Shown: piece by piece, positions 18,175 through 26,895 of the stretch
Layout: each line of letters begins with the position of its first letter
Numbering within the stretch: the stretch's first letter is position 1
NCBI GenBank assembly: GCA_910579225.1
Contig: CAJTTI010000013.1
Coordinates: 40,508-104,507, forward strand
Source of the DNA: an uncultured Lachnospiraceae bacterium
Lineage (GTDB): Bacteria > Bacillota > Clostridia > Lachnospirales > Lachnospiraceae
Direction: 5' to 3'
DNA: 64,000 nucleotides
Notes under the pieces: generated by a model
What the model was told of the DNA's origin: nothing
The model's database searches: none
What the model saw: the letters and a program-made list of their open reading frames with translations, nothing else
Translations under genes and position numbers: made by a program

Positions 18175-18618
18175 TTAATACTCTTCGCCTTCCTCTTCTT
18201 CACCTTCATGAATATCTGACTTCGGTTTTTCCAGGCCTTCGATTTTGATGTCGTGTTTCTCTGCGTAATCCCAGAGCGCAGCATGGATGGCTTCTTCTGC
18301 CAGAAGAGAACAGTGTACTTTGACGGGAGGAAGTCCGTCTAGGGCTTCCATCACCGCTTTATTAGTCACCTGCAAAGCCTCATAAATAGTTTTCCCCTTT
18401 ACAAGTTCTGTAGCCATACTGCTGGTTGCCACCGCTGCACCGCAGCCGAAGGTCTTGAATTTTACATCGCGAATAACCTGGTTATCATCAATATCCAGGT
18501 AGATTCTCATAATATCGCCGCACTTTGCATTGCCGACAGTTCCAATGCCGCTGGCATCTTCGATCTCACCTACGTTCCTCGGGTTCTGGAAATGATCCAT
18601 TACTTTATCACTATACAT
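18175..18618 (-). CDS. iscU: NifU/IscU-type Fe-S cluster scaffold
   Basis: Scaffold on which Fe-S clusters are built before transfer, 147 aa. The three cluster cysteines are present (C33 in AKCGDI, C59 in TFGCGAA, C103 in VHCSLLAEEA) together with D35. The last 20 residues are a Glu-rich tail absent from enterobacterial IscU. It is encoded between iscS (133 nt upstream gap) and mnmA, transcribed with them. The gap from 18619 to 18751 shows no terminator. Confidence 0.95.
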   Translation of the reverse strand: MYSDKVMDHFQNPRNVGEIEDASGIGTVGNAKCGDIMRIYLDIDDNQVIRDVKFKTFGCGAAVATSSMATELVKGKTIYEALQVTNKAVMEALDGLPPVKVHCSLLAEEAIHAALWDYAEKHDIKIEGLEKPKSDIHEGEEEEGEEY

Positions 18619-18751
18619 TTGTTTTCCTCTTTTCTATTTAATATCAATCTATAAAGTATTCTTCATTTACTGCAAGAATTCAATGCCCCGGCGCAAAAAC
18701 AAAAAGGACAAAGCTGCCATGTTCTGCACATCCACCGGAGACTCACATGCA

Positions 18752-19942
18752 TCAGGACTGTCTGCGCATGAAGTCTTCATACAGCGGAGACATATTGCGG
18801 AGCTTCTCTACAATCTTCTTGATGGACTCCACCACATAATCCAGTTCTTCTCTGGTGGTCTCTTCGCTCAGAGTCAGACGGAGAGAACCATGAGCGATCT
18901 CATGGGGCAGTCCAATGGCAAGAAGGACATGGGACGGATCCAGAGAACCCGATGTACATGCTGAACCGCTGGAGCCGCAGATGCCATCCATATCCAGCAT
19001 AATCAAAAGCGATTCTCCTTCGATAAACTGAAAGCTGAAATTCACGTTATTGGGCAACCGGTTCGTCCGATGTCCGTTCAGTCTCGTGTAAGGAATCTCT
19101 CTCAATACCCGGTCAATCAGATAGTCTCTCAGTTCCCTTTCCCGTGCAGTCCTTTTGTCCATAGTCTCCACAGCACGTTTTACTGCCGCCCCATATCCCA
19201 CAATACCTGGCACATTCTCTGTTCCTGCCCGGCGTTTCCGTTCCTGCGCCCCTCCATGAATAAAGCTTCTGATCTTGACCCCTTTACGGATATAGAGGAA
19301 TCCGATGCCCTTCGGTCCGTTCAGTTTGTGTGCACTGGAGCTCAACATATCGATATGCATTTCGTCCACATTTATAGGCAGCTGTCCGAAAGCCTGGACT
19401 GCATCTGTGTGGAAGAGAATCCCATGTTCCTTTGCGATCTCACCAATTTCCTTCACTGGCTGAATGGTACCGATCTCGTTATTTGCAAACATGATGCTGA
19501 TCAGAATCGTCGTGGGACGAATCGCCTTCTTGAGTTCTTCCAGCTTCACCGTACCATTCTCATCCACATCCAGATAAGTTACCTCGTATCCCTGTTTTGT
19601 AAGCCAGTCTCCAGTATGAAGCACTGCATGATGCTCTATTTTGGATGTAATAATATGATTTCCCTTTGCATGATATGCCTCTGCCGCCGCTTTCAGAGCC
19701 CAGTTGTCCGACTCGCTTCCACCGGCAGTAAAATAGATCTCTTCCGTATTCGCCCCCAGAGATCTGGCAATCCTCTCTCTTGCACCTGTAATCGCTTCTC
19801 TGCTTTTCTGTGAAAACTCATACACGCTGGAGGGATTCCCATACAATTCCGTAAAATACGGAAGCATCGCCTCCACCACCTCCGGCGCTGTCTTCGTAGT
19901 CGCTGCGTTGTCCAGATAGATTAATCTCTTCTCTTCACCCAT
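18752..19942 (-). CDS. iscS: Cysteine desulfurase, IscS/NifS family
   Basis: PLP enzyme that takes sulfur from cysteine as a persulfide and feeds IscU and MnmA; 396 aa. Seen: LDNAATTK at the N-terminus, HTDAVQAFGQ, the PLP lysine in SSSAHKLNGPKG, the GGAQERKRRAGTEN block, and the active-site cysteine in a short loop (GSACTSGSLDPSHVL). I prefer the ATG at 19942, nine bases from GGAG; an ATG two codons earlier stands only three bases from it. It follows iscR directly. Confidence 0.96.
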   Translation of the reverse strand: MGEEKRLIYLDNAATTKTAPEVVEAMLPYFTELYGNPSSVYEFSQKSREAITGARERIARSLGANTEEIYFTAGGSESDNWALKAAAEAYHAKGNHIITSKIEHHAVLHTGDWLTKQGYEVTYLDVDENGTVKLEELKKAIRPTTILISIMFANNEIGTIQPVKEIGEIAKEHGILFHTDAVQAFGQLPINVDEMHIDMLSSSAHKLNGPKGIGFLYIRKGVKIRSFIHGGAQERKRRAGTENVPGIVGYGAAVKRAVETMDKRTARERELRDYLIDRVLREIPYTRLNGHRTNRLPNNVNFSFQFIEGESLLIMLDMDGICGSSGSACTSGSLDPSHVLLAIGLPHEIAHGSLRLTLSEETTREELDYVVESIKKIVEKLRNMSPLYEDFMRRQS

Positions 19943-19948
19943 TTCCAT

Positions 19949-20413
19949 TCACTCCTTTTTCTCACAACACGAACCAGGTATCCTGTTTTTTTCCGCCACT
20001 TCCCTGCTTTCTTTTACCAGTTCGCTGATCTTTATCTCATCTACAGTCCGGTTGATACTGTCATTAATCCGTTTCCATACATATTTTGTCACACATACAT
20101 CCGCCCCGCCGCATCCGTTTTCCGCTTCCAGTCCCGGACACTCCACCGGATCCAGACTACCTTCCAGTGCCCGAAGTACATCTCCCACCGAAATCTCTTC
20201 CGGCTTCCTGCTGGGAATATAACCGCCGCCCGCTCCCCGCACGCTGCCCACAAGCCCGGCCCGCTTCAGCTTTGCAATCAGCTGTTCCAGATAGCTTTCC
20301 GATATGCTCTGTCTTGCCGCAATACTGGCAATCGACACCGGTTCCTTTTCACTGTGTACCGCCAGGTCTACCATGGCCCGCAAACCATACCTTCCTTTTG
20401 TCGACAATTTCAT
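19949..20413 (-). CDS. iscR: Rrf2-family Fe-S regulator, IscR-like
   Basis: Winged-helix repressor expected to sense Fe-S status, 154 aa. It begins with the family signature MKLSTKGRYGLRAMVDLA, carries the recognition helix SISESYLEQLIAKL at 37-50 and the GSVRGAGGGY wing. C92, C101 and C107 sit where IscR proteins ligate their [2Fe-2S] cluster. GGAG lies before the ATG. It heads iscS-iscU-mnmA, with a strong promoter and a palindrome at 20662-20719, so it probably represses its own operon. A long leader with two copies of a structured element separates promoter and gene. Confidence 0.93.
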   Translation of the reverse strand: MKLSTKGRYGLRAMVDLAVHSEKEPVSIASIAARQSISESYLEQLIAKLKRAGLVGSVRGAGGGYIPSRKPEEISVGDVLRALEGSLDPVECPGLEAENGCGGADVCVTKYVWKRINDSINRTVDEIKISELVKESREVAEKNRIPGSCCEKKE

Positions 20414-20426
20414 TCTGCACTCCTAT

Positions 20427-20634
20427 CAGAGTTCCGCATCTGTCCCTCTCAACCCCCTTATTCTGGAAGCATTTCTGGCCGCTTTTGCGTCCTGAAATCC
20501 TTCCGGGCTTCGTTCGGGCAGATGCTGTTTCAGAGTTCCGCATCTGTCCCTCTCAACCCCCTTATTCTGGAAGCATTTCTGGCCGCTTTTACGTCCTGAA
20601 ATCCTTCCGGGCTTCGTTCGGGCAGATGCTGTTT
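20427..20634 (-). repeat. Tandem duplication of a 104-nt structured element in the iscR leader
   Basis: Unit 1 is 20427-20530, unit 2 is 20531-20634; they differ at one position (20487 G, 20591 A). Each unit folds on paper: GCATCTG-CCC / GGG-CAGATGC closes it (20436-20446 with 20516-20525), and an inner arm 20465-20504 pairs GGAAG/CTTCC, ATTTC/GAAAT, GG/CC and CGC/GCG around a 4-nt loop. In minus-strand RNA the one difference turns a G-C pair into G-U, so the arm survives. Both units lie in the predicted 5' UTR (promoter at 20691-20719, start codon at 20413). No known riboswitch class recognised. Confidence 0.85.
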
Positions 20635-20661
20635 TAAAATTTTACTTTATCGTTTTTAATT

Positions 20662-20719
20662 CCGAGTATTTTACTCGGATTTCGTTTTTGATAATACCAT
20701 TTCAGAGAAGTTCTGTCAA
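20662..20719 (-). promoter_or_regulatory. Promoter and palindromic operator of the isc operon
   Basis: On the minus strand TTGACA (20714-20719), exactly 17 bp, TATTAT (20691-20696): near-perfect sigma-A. Transcription should start near 20684. Directly downstream is a perfect inverted repeat CCGAGTA / TACTCGG with a 3-nt centre (20662-20678), placed as a roadblock operator, fitting self-repression by the Rrf2 protein. The predicted leader is about 270 nt. Confidence 0.75.
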
Positions 20720-20759
20720 GCATCCTCTGTGAATATATTGCAAGAAAAAGAGTTTTTTT

Positions 20760-22292
20760 ATGAAACAATTTTCTATATTTCTCAAAGGGACCCTGATTCT
20801 CACCATCGCCGGACTTCTGAGCCGTTTTCTTGGATTCTTCTATAAGATATTCCTGGCACAGGCTCTGGGTGCGGAAGGGATGGGAATCTATCAGTTGATT
20901 TTTCCCGTTTTCTCTGTATGCCATGCACTGACCACCTCCGGCCTGGAGACTGCCATCTCCCGTTTTACCGCTTTTGCCCGCAGGGAAGAAAAGGATGCCT
21001 GGCTCTATGCCGGACTTTTCATGTCCCTGCTCGCCTCCGGAGCCACCGGACTTGTCCTGTGGAATCACGCAGCCTTCATCGCAGAACACCTGCTTCACGA
21101 AGTCCGCTGTGAACCTCTGCTCCGGATCCTTGCCGCCGCAGTTCCTCTGTCATCCATCCATGCCTGCTTCGCCGGAGCTTATCTGGGCCGGAAACAAACT
21201 GGGATTCCTGCAGCGGCACAACTTCTGGAACAGTTTCTGCGCATTGGAACCGTATGGCTTCTGTGCAGTATCTATACCCAGCAGGGACGACCCATTACCC
21301 CATCTCTGGCCGTTGGCGGTCTTCTGGCAGGAGAGGCCGGAAGTGCGCTGTTCATGCTGACCTTCACAGGCGGAGAACGTACGGGCCTGTTCCATCCTGC
21401 AAAGTATCTGGAAAAATGCCGCTCTCTGCTCCGCATGGCACTTCCCCTGACTGGCAACCGGCTAAGTCTCACCATCCTGCAAAGCGCAGAAGCGGCCCTG
21501 ATTCCCCTGAATCTTCAGAAAGCCGGACTGACTGTAGCAGAATCTCTCAGCATGTACGGAATCCTGACCGGCATGGCACTGGCCTTTCTGATGTTTCCCA
21601 ATGCAGTTACTTCTTCCATCTCTGCCATGCTGCTTCCTGTCATTTCTGAAGAACAGGCCAGAGGAAATACAAAACACATCTCCGCTACCATTGAGTATAC
21701 GATTCAGTTCGGACTGACCATTGGCATCCTCTGCATGGGAATCTTTCTGCATTACGGAAACAGTCTGGGAACCATACTGTTTCATGAACAACTGGCAGGA
21801 GAATTTCTTGTTACTCTCTCTTTTATCTGTCCGGTTCTTTATCTGACCGGCAATCTGAACAGTATCCTCCACGGCCTGGGCAAAACTTCTGTCACCTTTT
21901 TCAATCAGCTTGCTTCCATCATGGTACGGATCCTGTTCATATTACTGTTCGTCCCCGCCTACGGCATCCAGGGAGTTCTCTGGGGGGTGCTGGCCAGCCA
22001 GCTTCTGCTGTGCCTGCTCGGCATCCGCGCTGTGAGTCCTTATATGAATCCTACTCTGGGACTGGACATTCTGGTTCTGAAACCCCTTGCCGCACTTTTT
22101 TTGTCCATAGGAGGTATTGATCTGATCAAACGTCTGTTTCCTGCCTTTCACCTGGGCCTTGAGGTCCTGAACCTGCTTCTTGGCATCTGCATGGTAACTG
22201 CTGCATATTTCATGATCTTGTTCATGTTTGGTGTCTGGAGATTTCTACGGTTTCCTGCAAAAATGAAAAAAAAGAAAATTTACAACTCATGA
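20760..22292 (+). CDS. Polysaccharide/lipid flippase, SpoVB/MATE-like
   Basis: Multi-spanning membrane protein of the MOP superfamily, 510 aa with roughly 14 hydrophobic segments. It opens with the family pattern LKGTLILTIAGLLSRFLGFFYKIFLAQALGAEGMGIYQL split over residues 8-46, which matches SpoVB and related lipid-linked precursor flippases. The C-terminus is basic (KMKKKKIYN). The ribosome site is weak (AAAAAGAG, eight bases before ATG). It is divergent from the isc operon and stands alone before aroF. It could move a lipid-linked wall or polysaccharide precursor; which one cannot be said. Confidence 0.88.
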   Translation: MKQFSIFLKGTLILTIAGLLSRFLGFFYKIFLAQALGAEGMGIYQLIFPVFSVCHALTTSGLETAISRFTAFARREEKDAWLYAGLFMSLLASGATGLVLWNHAAFIAEHLLHEVRCEPLLRILAAAVPLSSIHACFAGAYLGRKQTGIPAAAQLLEQFLRIGTVWLLCSIYTQQGRPITPSLAVGGLLAGEAGSALFMLTFTGGERTGLFHPAKYLEKCRSLLRMALPLTGNRLSLTILQSAEAALIPLNLQKAGLTVAESLSMYGILTGMALAFLMFPNAVTSSISAMLLPVISEEQARGNTKHISATIEYTIQFGLTIGILCMGIFLHYGNSLGTILFHEQLAGEFLVTLSFICPVLYLTGNLNSILHGLGKTSVTFFNQLASIMVRILFILLFVPAYGIQGVLWGVLASQLLLCLLGIRAVSPYMNPTLGLDILVLKPLAALFLSIGGIDLIKRLFPAFHLGLEVLNLLLGICMVTAAYFMILFMFGVWRFLRFPAKMKKKKIYNS

Positions 22293-22307
22293 TTTTTATA
22301 TTATAAT
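22279..22307 (+). promoter_or_regulatory. Promoter of the DAHP synthase gene
   Basis: TTTACA (22279-22284), 17 bp, TATAAT (22302-22307), overlapping the end of the flippase gene. A small hairpin (GTTGTTT / AAACAAC, about 22315-22332) follows in the leader. Confidence 0.65.
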
Positions 22308-22358
22308 TTTTCTAGTTGTTTCAAAAACAACCCTACATAACCAACAAAGGAGTGCACC

Positions 22359-23387
22359 ATGGGATTTACATTCAATAGAAAACTTCCGATTCCAAAAGAA
22401 ATCAAATCCAACTATCCACTCTCTGCCAAAGGAACCGAACAGAAGGCTCGAAGAGATCAGGAGATTCAAAACGTATTCACCGGAGCCGATGACCGCTTTC
22501 TGATCATTGTCGGTCCCTGTTCGGCAGACAATGAGCCTGCAGTCATGGATTATCTGAACCGTCTGGTTCCCGTACAGGAAAAGATTCGGGACAAATGCAT
22601 CATTATCCCAAGAATCTACACCAATAAACCAAGAACCACCGGCGAAGGCTACAAGGGTATGGTCCATCAGCCGAACCCGGAGACTGCACCGGATCTGCTC
22701 GAAGGCCTGATCGCTATCCGAAAACTTCATATCCGTAACATCGAAGAAACCGGCCTGACTGCAGCAGACGAGATGCTTTATCCGGAAAACTGGTGGTACC
22801 TGTCAGATCTTCTCTCCTATGTGGCAGTCGGAGCACGTTCCGTAGAAGACCAGCATCACCGCATGACGGTCAGCGGCTTCGATATTCCGGCAGGCATGAA
22901 GAATCCGACCAGCGGTCATATGAGCGTCATGCTGAACTCCGTTGTGGCAGCTCAGCATCCTCATTCTTTTATCTACCGGGGATGGGATGTCAATACAGAC
23001 GGCAATCCTCTGGCACATACGATTCTGCGCGGAGCCGTGAATAAAAGAGGCGCAGTCCTTCCCAACTACCACTATGAAGATCTGAGGCTTCTCAATGAAC
23101 TTTACAGTCAGACAGAGTTAAGGAATCCGGCCTGCATCGTGGATGTGAACCATTCCAACTCCAATAAACAGTATCTGGAGCAGATCCGTATCTCCAGAGA
23201 GATTCTGAACAGTCGCCGGTACAGCGATGATATCCGCCGACTGGTAAAAGGTGTGATGATTGAGAGTTATATTGAAGATGGGTGTCAGGGCATTCATGAT
23301 CGAGTATATGGAAAGTCCATCACAGATCCCTGCCTTGGCTGGGAGAAGACCGAGCGTCTGTTGTATGAGATTGCAGAGAACTGCTGA
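22359..23387 (+). CDS. aroF: 3-deoxy-7-phosphoheptulonate synthase, class I (AroF/G/H type)
   Basis: Condenses phosphoenolpyruvate with erythrose 4-phosphate, the first step of aromatic amino acid synthesis; 342 aa, cytoplasmic. Seen: the LPIPKEIKSNYPLS entry, the IIVGPCSADNEPAV strand, RIYTNKPRTTGEGYKG, the ARSVEDQHHR block, and the metal site HSNSNKQY. The segment usually written GFKNGTDG in enterobacterial paralogs reads GMKNPTSG here. AAAGGAG precedes the ATG. It has its own promoter and terminator, hence is a single-gene unit. Feedback specificity cannot be read. Confidence 0.93.
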   Translation: MGFTFNRKLPIPKEIKSNYPLSAKGTEQKARRDQEIQNVFTGADDRFLIIVGPCSADNEPAVMDYLNRLVPVQEKIRDKCIIIPRIYTNKPRTTGEGYKGMVHQPNPETAPDLLEGLIAIRKLHIRNIEETGLTAADEMLYPENWWYLSDLLSYVAVGARSVEDQHHRMTVSGFDIPAGMKNPTSGHMSVMLNSVVAAQHPHSFIYRGWDVNTDGNPLAHTILRGAVNKRGAVLPNYHYEDLRLLNELYSQTELRNPACIVDVNHSNSNKQYLEQIRISREILNSRRYSDDIRRLVKGVMIESYIEDGCQGIHDRVYGKSITDPCLGWEKTERLLYEIAENC

Positions 23388-23419
23388 GATTTCCTGGATT
23401 TTTAAATGATCAAATATAA

Positions 23420-23462
23420 GGGCAGACTTATGAAATTATCACTGTCTGCCCTTTCTCATTTT
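23420..23462 (+). terminator. Intrinsic terminator after the DAHP synthase gene
   Basis: GGGCAGAC (23420-23427) pairs with GTCTGCCC (23444-23451), followed by TTTCTCATTTTTT. It lies 33 nt past the stop codon. Confidence 0.88.
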
Positions 23463-23554
23463 TTACCCTATTCTCCTTCGATACTGTCATAGATTGCTTT
23501 ATCAAATTATTCCCTGGTTTTTTAGCTCATCATATGTTACATCCATTCTCTGAC

Positions 23555-24655
23555 TCAGAATTTCCCCTGCCTCCGTGCATATTCCTTAATTTCTTCAAAT
23601 TTTAAGTGGACCTCCCCCGGTTCATTTACCTCCAGTGTACAAATCATCCGACTGCACTGATCAATCAGCTCTTCCGCTCTCTTCTGTGTCTTGTCATCCA
23701 TCCTTCCAAACGCTTTCACACTGATCACCTCTGCTGCCAGTGCTTTAGCAGACGGATAATCCAAATCATTTTCCCACAGAATTCCGGCGGCAAAAGGGAT
23801 CCCTTCCCTCTGGAGCCGCCGATAAACCGGCGTGCCGCTGCCATTTCCAGAGAGAACAAAGATCTGCGGCTGCCCTTTTACTGCTTCCAGTTCCAGATTA
23901 CCGGTCCGCTCATCATAAGAACCGGAAGTCATCCCATACAGTTCCTGAATATAACCCTTTGAAAAAATTTCCTCTGGTGTTCCAAACCGCTCCACCCGGT
24001 CCCCCTTTACACAGGCGATTTTGTCCGAGATACGTCCTGCCAGATCCAGCTCATGCAAGGACATGACCACGGACAGATTTCTGCTTCTGGACATTTTTTG
24101 AAGAATGGACAGAAATTCCAGCTTGTATCTCATATCCAGAAAAGAAGTCGGCTCGTCCAACACAATGATATCCGGTTCCTGACAAATGGCACGCGCCAAC
24201 ATAATACGTTGTTTTTGCCCATCGCTGGTCTGCATAAAATCCCTGTCGGAAAGCTCCGCAATGTGAACCAGTTCCATGGTTTCCCTGACAATTCGCCGGT
24301 CTTCCTCAGAGAGCACACCAAAACGACCTGTATAAGGATACCTACCTGTTGCCACCACATCTTCACAGGTCATCAATTCCGGTCGTACCCGGTCAGTCAA
24401 TACAACGGACAATTTCATGGACAGTTCCCGTCCGCTCATGGACGCAATCTCCTGTCCGTCCAGACAAACCACTCCCCCCAGTGGCTTCAGCTGGCGAATC
24501 AGGCTTTTTAAGATCGTCGTTTTTCCAGCGCCATTTGGCCCGATCAGTGTCAGAATCTCTCCTTTTTCCAGACAAAATTCAATGTTCCGGATCAGAGGAA
24601 CTCCGTCATATCCCACCGTCAGCCCCTTGGTATACAGATAGTAAGTCTCACCCAT
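23555..24655 (-). CDS. Corrinoid/iron-complex ABC transporter ATP-binding protein with C-terminal extension
   Basis: ATPase of a BtuCDF/FecCDE-type importer, 366 aa. Walker A GPNGAGKTT, signature TSDGQKQRIMLARA, Walker B IIVLDEPTSFLD and the switch histidine in VMSLHELD are all present in the first 215 residues. About 100 residues beyond the normal end (from about 262) form an extra domain of unknown fold (QIFVLSGNGSGTPVYRRL at its start). The gene is last in a minus-strand operon governed by a cobalamin riboswitch, one base after the permease stop. A B12, cobinamide or related substrate follows from that control. Confidence 0.9.
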   Translation of the reverse strand: MGETYYLYTKGLTVGYDGVPLIRNIEFCLEKGEILTLIGPNGAGKTTILKSLIRQLKPLGGVVCLDGQEIASMSGRELSMKLSVVLTDRVRPELMTCEDVVATGRYPYTGRFGVLSEEDRRIVRETMELVHIAELSDRDFMQTSDGQKQRIMLARAICQEPDIIVLDEPTSFLDMRYKLEFLSILQKMSRSRNLSVVMSLHELDLAGRISDKIACVKGDRVERFGTPEEIFSKGYIQELYGMTSGSYDERTGNLELEAVKGQPQIFVLSGNGSGTPVYRRLQREGIPFAAGILWENDLDYPSAKALAAEVISVKAFGRMDDKTQKRAEELIDQCSRMICTLEVNEPGEVHLKFEEIKEYARRQGKF

Positions 24656-24656
24656 C

Positions 24657-25673
24657 CTATGCCTGACTCCTTTCTCTCTTTCGGCGTATCATCACCAGCA
24701 GCACCACCGGCGCGCCAAAGATCGCCGTTACTGTGCTAATACTGAGCTCCGTAGGCGCAAACATCACTCTTGCCAGCAAATCACAGAGCAGGCAGAACGC
24801 AGCTCCCCCCAGAAAACATCCTGGTATCATCCATATGGGTTTTGCTGTTCCAAACAGACTTTTCACCAAGTGCGGCACAGCAATTCCTACAAAAGAAACC
24901 GGCCCTGCAAAGGCAGTCACACAGGCGGATAAAATACTGGATAAAAGCACCAGAAGTCCCCGAAACAGCCGTATATTCAATCCCATATTACGGGCATAGG
25001 ATTCTCCCAGCTGATAAGCACTGATGGGCTTGGACATCAGAAATACTCCAAAAGAAGCCAAAAAAACAACCGCAGACATGACCCACACATTCTCCCAGCT
25101 GATGCCGGAAAAGCTGCCTTTAGACCAATTATGCAGGTTCACAATATCCGCATCTTCTGCAAAGGTCACCACAAAGTCCGTAATCGCAGTACAGATATAC
25201 CCAATCATCACACCTCCGACAATCAGCATGGACATCTGTTCCATAACCCTAGACATCAGAAGGACAAAGCCCATGGAAATCATAGCTCCCAGAAACGCCG
25301 CCCCTATCATAGCCAGAGAACTGACCTGTACTGCCTTTCCAAGGGCAGCCACCATCACCAGTGCCACCGCAAGTTTTGCCCCGGAGGAAATGCCGAGAAT
25401 AAACGGCCCTGCAATGGGATTATGAAAAAAAGTCTGAAGCAGATAACCAGACAGCGCCAGCCCCCCGCCCAGGATCGCTGCCGCCAGCGCTCGCGGAAAC
25501 CGGATCTGAATCACAATATCCGCAAACACCGGATCCGCTCCTTTTCCATTCCATATTTTCCACACTTCCTCAAAAGGTATTTCAACACTTCCAGCACATA
25601 TATTTACTACTATAAGTATCAAAACCAGTAAGATCAATATGGCATATGCCACTTGATATCTGCTTCGCTTCAT
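24657..25673 (-). CDS. FecCD/BtuC-family ABC transporter permease
   Basis: Membrane subunit of the corrinoid/iron-complex importer, 338 aa with about ten membrane helices. Family blocks: RFPRALAAAILGGGLALSGY near residue 65, NPIAGPFILGISSGA near 95, and the cytoplasmic coupling segment ARNMGLNIRLFRG near 230, then FVGIAVPHLVK. I start at 25673 (MKRSRYQV) because GGGGGAG stands eight bases ahead; an upstream extension in the same frame is unlike any permease. It lies between the binding protein (76 nt) and the ATPase. Confidence 0.92.
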   Translation of the reverse strand: MKRSRYQVAYAILILLVLILIVVNICAGSVEIPFEEVWKIWNGKGADPVFADIVIQIRFPRALAAAILGGGLALSGYLLQTFFHNPIAGPFILGISSGAKLAVALVMVAALGKAVQVSSLAMIGAAFLGAMISMGFVLLMSRVMEQMSMLIVGGVMIGYICTAITDFVVTFAEDADIVNLHNWSKGSFSGISWENVWVMSAVVFLASFGVFLMSKPISAYQLGESYARNMGLNIRLFRGLLVLLSSILSACVTAFAGPVSFVGIAVPHLVKSLFGTAKPIWMIPGCFLGGAAFCLLCDLLARVMFAPTELSISTVTAIFGAPVVLLVMIRRKRERSQA

Positions 25674-25749
25674 ACCTGGTCTCCCCCATTCTCTTCCTCT
25701 TCTCCTGTCCGGCAGTACAAATTCACTCCCAACAGACAGACTTGGTATA

Positions 25750-26895
25750 TTACTCCAGTTGATACAGATAGGTAAGTTCGTCGTTCTCTCCATCCAGCAT
25801 CTCATGAATATCCCGAATCATAGTCCCCAGCTCCATAGAGGACTGATACAGATTCTTTGTGGTACAATACACGTTTCCTTCCTGCACCGCCCGGAAATTT
25901 TCCAAAAGGCTGCTTTTGTCAATCAGCTCAGCCACCGACGACAGTTCTCCCTCAATCGCACTGTTGTAAATAATGTAATCTGCTTCTTTTGCAGAAGCAT
26001 AAAACTCTTCCATCTGCATGGTCATGGTGGAAGAGGCTGTATCTTTTTCTCCCAGATCCGAAAAGATATATCTGCCGCCTGCCATTTCAATCATCCTGGG
26101 CAGATAATCAGATGATTTCCTGACATTTGCCTCTCCGTTGGTCGTAATATAGAAAAACGCCACAGTCTTTCCAGATGCTTCTCCTCCACTTACAGAAGTA
26201 AATGCATCCATTTCAGCAGAGAATGCCGCTTCTGCCTCTTCTTCCTTTCCGGCAAGAAGCCCATACAGCTTCACCCATTCGGTTCGTCCCAGCGGCTCTG
26301 TCTCATAACTGGAATGATCCACAAGCACTGGAATATTCAGCCTCTCCAACTGTTCTTTCACTTCCGGATTGTGATAGATCATGGTATTTTCCACTGCAAG
26401 ACCGCAGCCTTCTGAAATAATCTGTTCATAATCCGGTGCGGCATAATTTCCCGCATACAGAATCTCTCCGGATTCCACAGCTTCTCTCGCTTCTTCAATG
26501 TACCACCCATCCGCCTTCAATCCGGAAAACCTCACCTTATCCAGCGCATCCAGAGATACGAACATATCCATCACCGCTGATGCCACCAGATAGATATGTT
26601 CCACCGGCTGTATCAGCGGCACAATTCCCTCCTCCAAATCCTCCGGCAGTTTTTGATCTTTTGGTACCAGCAAAAACCGGCTGCCGTCGGCAATACTGAT
26701 TAACGCATAATTGTCTTCATAATAATCCACCGTAAATTTTCGGGCATAAACGGTTTCCATACTGTGGCTGTATGAAAGTTCTGAACTGATGTTCACATTT
26801 CTTTCTTCTAACAGTTTTCCTTCTGAATTGCTGCAGGAAATACAGCTTAGAGTAATACTGATACACAAACTTAATACGACCAGCCTACGAATCAT
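25750..26895 (-). CDS. BtuF/FecB-like substrate-binding lipoprotein
   Basis: Cluster A type binding protein of the same importer, 381 aa. The signal ends in LSCISC, so either C18 or C21 can be lipidated. The body shows two lobes, with LYGLLAGKEEEAE and a YITTNGEANVRKSSDYLPRM helix region as in periplasmic-binding-protein class III. It starts on an ATGA overlap with the upstream NEAT-like gene (26892-26895). Its ligand is inferred from the riboswitch and CbiK to be a corrinoid or a cobalt tetrapyrrole; heme is an alternative. Confidence 0.88.
   Translation of the reverse strand: MIRRLVVLSLCISITLSCISCSNSEGKLLEERNVNISSELSYSHSMETVYARKFTVDYYEDNYALISIADGSRFLLVPKDQKLPEDLEEGIVPLIQPVEHIYLVASAVMDMFVSLDALDKVRFSGLKADGWYIEEAREAVESGEILYAGNYAAPDYEQIISEGCGLAVENTMIYHNPEVKEQLERLNIPVLVDHSSYETEPLGRTEWVKLYGLLAGKEEEAEAAFSAEMDAFTSVSGGEASGKTVAFFYITTNGEANVRKSSDYLPRMIEMAGGRYIFSDLGEKDTASSTMTMQMEEFYASAKEADYIIYNSAIEGELSSVAELIDKSSLLENFRAVQEGNVYCTTKNLYQSSMELGTMIRDIHEMLDGENDELTYLYQLE

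Noticed and set aside
20634..21098. A 154-codon minus-strand frame upstream of iscR
   Set aside because: It runs opposite the flippase and through the isc promoter; composition is that of a shadow frame.
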